From: Planctomycetaceae bacterium
GTDB taxonomy: Bacteria; Planctomycetota; Planctomycetia; Pirellulales; Pirellulaceae
Reading direction: 5' to 3'
Assembly: GCA_024642765.1 (NCBI GenBank)
Contig: JAHEAM010000240.1
Coordinates: 1-6,159 of the forward strand
Length of the DNA stretch: 6,159 bases
The position numbers and the translations under genes are program-made. Positions 6,083-6,159 of the stretch are shown here, one piece after another (the stretch's first letter is position 1; the number at the start of each line of letters is the position of its first letter). The notes below the pieces were generated by a model. That model did no database searches. It was not told where the DNA came from and was given only the letters and a program-made list of their open reading frames with translations.

Positions 6083-6159
6083 TTCATAATGGAGTTATCC
6101 CCGATGGCAGCAGGCGATTGCCATTTTTGGGTTGCATTCAATTGCATGCGTGCATGCCT
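6083..6159. other. Window edge, nothing recognised
   Basis: Seventy-seven bases with stop codons in the frame of the downstream ORF. Two GCATGC hexamers (6144-6149 and 6152-6157) lie in a short repetitive stretch. No gene or regulatory site can be supported. Confidence 0.3.

Noticed and set aside
6143..6157. GCATGC repeat at the right edge
   Set aside because: Two hexamers in a 15-base stretch are too short to support a repeat element or site.

Overview
The window looks like chromosomal DNA of a planctomycete, probably in or near the Pirellulaceae. The main clue is the elongation factor Tu gene. Between the P-loop and the DCPGH motif it has a divergent switch I region (AKGGTVRDATKTVTIAVAH) in place of the usual 'EEKARGITI' type. 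From memory this matches EF-Tu of Rhodopirellula-like planctomycetes; no search was run. Every well-supported gene lies on the minus strand, so the region is transcribed from high to low coordinates.

Right part (about 6159 to 5374): weakly defined sequence. A 111-codon helical, TPR-like hypothetical ORF (5747-6082) is followed by two overlapping open frames, one ending in a hydrophobic helix. This may be a frameshifted or decaying gene. A 373-base stretch without a firm gene (5374-5746) holds the leader of the next gene, including a clear Shine-Dalgarno sequence.

Middle (5373 to 2310): two genes 16 bases apart, probably one transcript. The first encodes a 798-residue membrane protein. Its last ~555 residues are an ArnT/PMT-type (GT-C fold) lipid-linked sugar transferase, and its first ~240 residues look like a degenerate GT2 (polyprenyl-phosphate glycosyltransferase-like) domain. 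The second encodes a 216-residue MobA-like nucleotidyltransferase (molybdenum cofactor guanylyltransferase).

Left part (2183 to 1): a plausible sigma70-type promoter, then tRNA-Thr(TGT), tRNA-Tyr(GTA), tRNA-Gly(TCC), tRNA-Thr(GGT) and tuf. This is the same order as thrU-tyrU-glyT-thrT-tufB of Escherichia coli, so it is a very old translation operon. Two details stand out. There is a 297-base spacer between tRNA-Tyr and tRNA-Gly with a 20-bp tandem duplication and an inverted repeat. There is also a terminator-like hairpin between the last tRNA and tuf. The window ends 163 bases past tuf, before any recognisable rpmG, secE or nusG.

I see no phage, insertion sequence, CRISPR array or defence system. 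The most notable items are the GT2-like/GT-C fusion, the altered EF-Tu effector region and the architecture of the tRNA-tuf operon.
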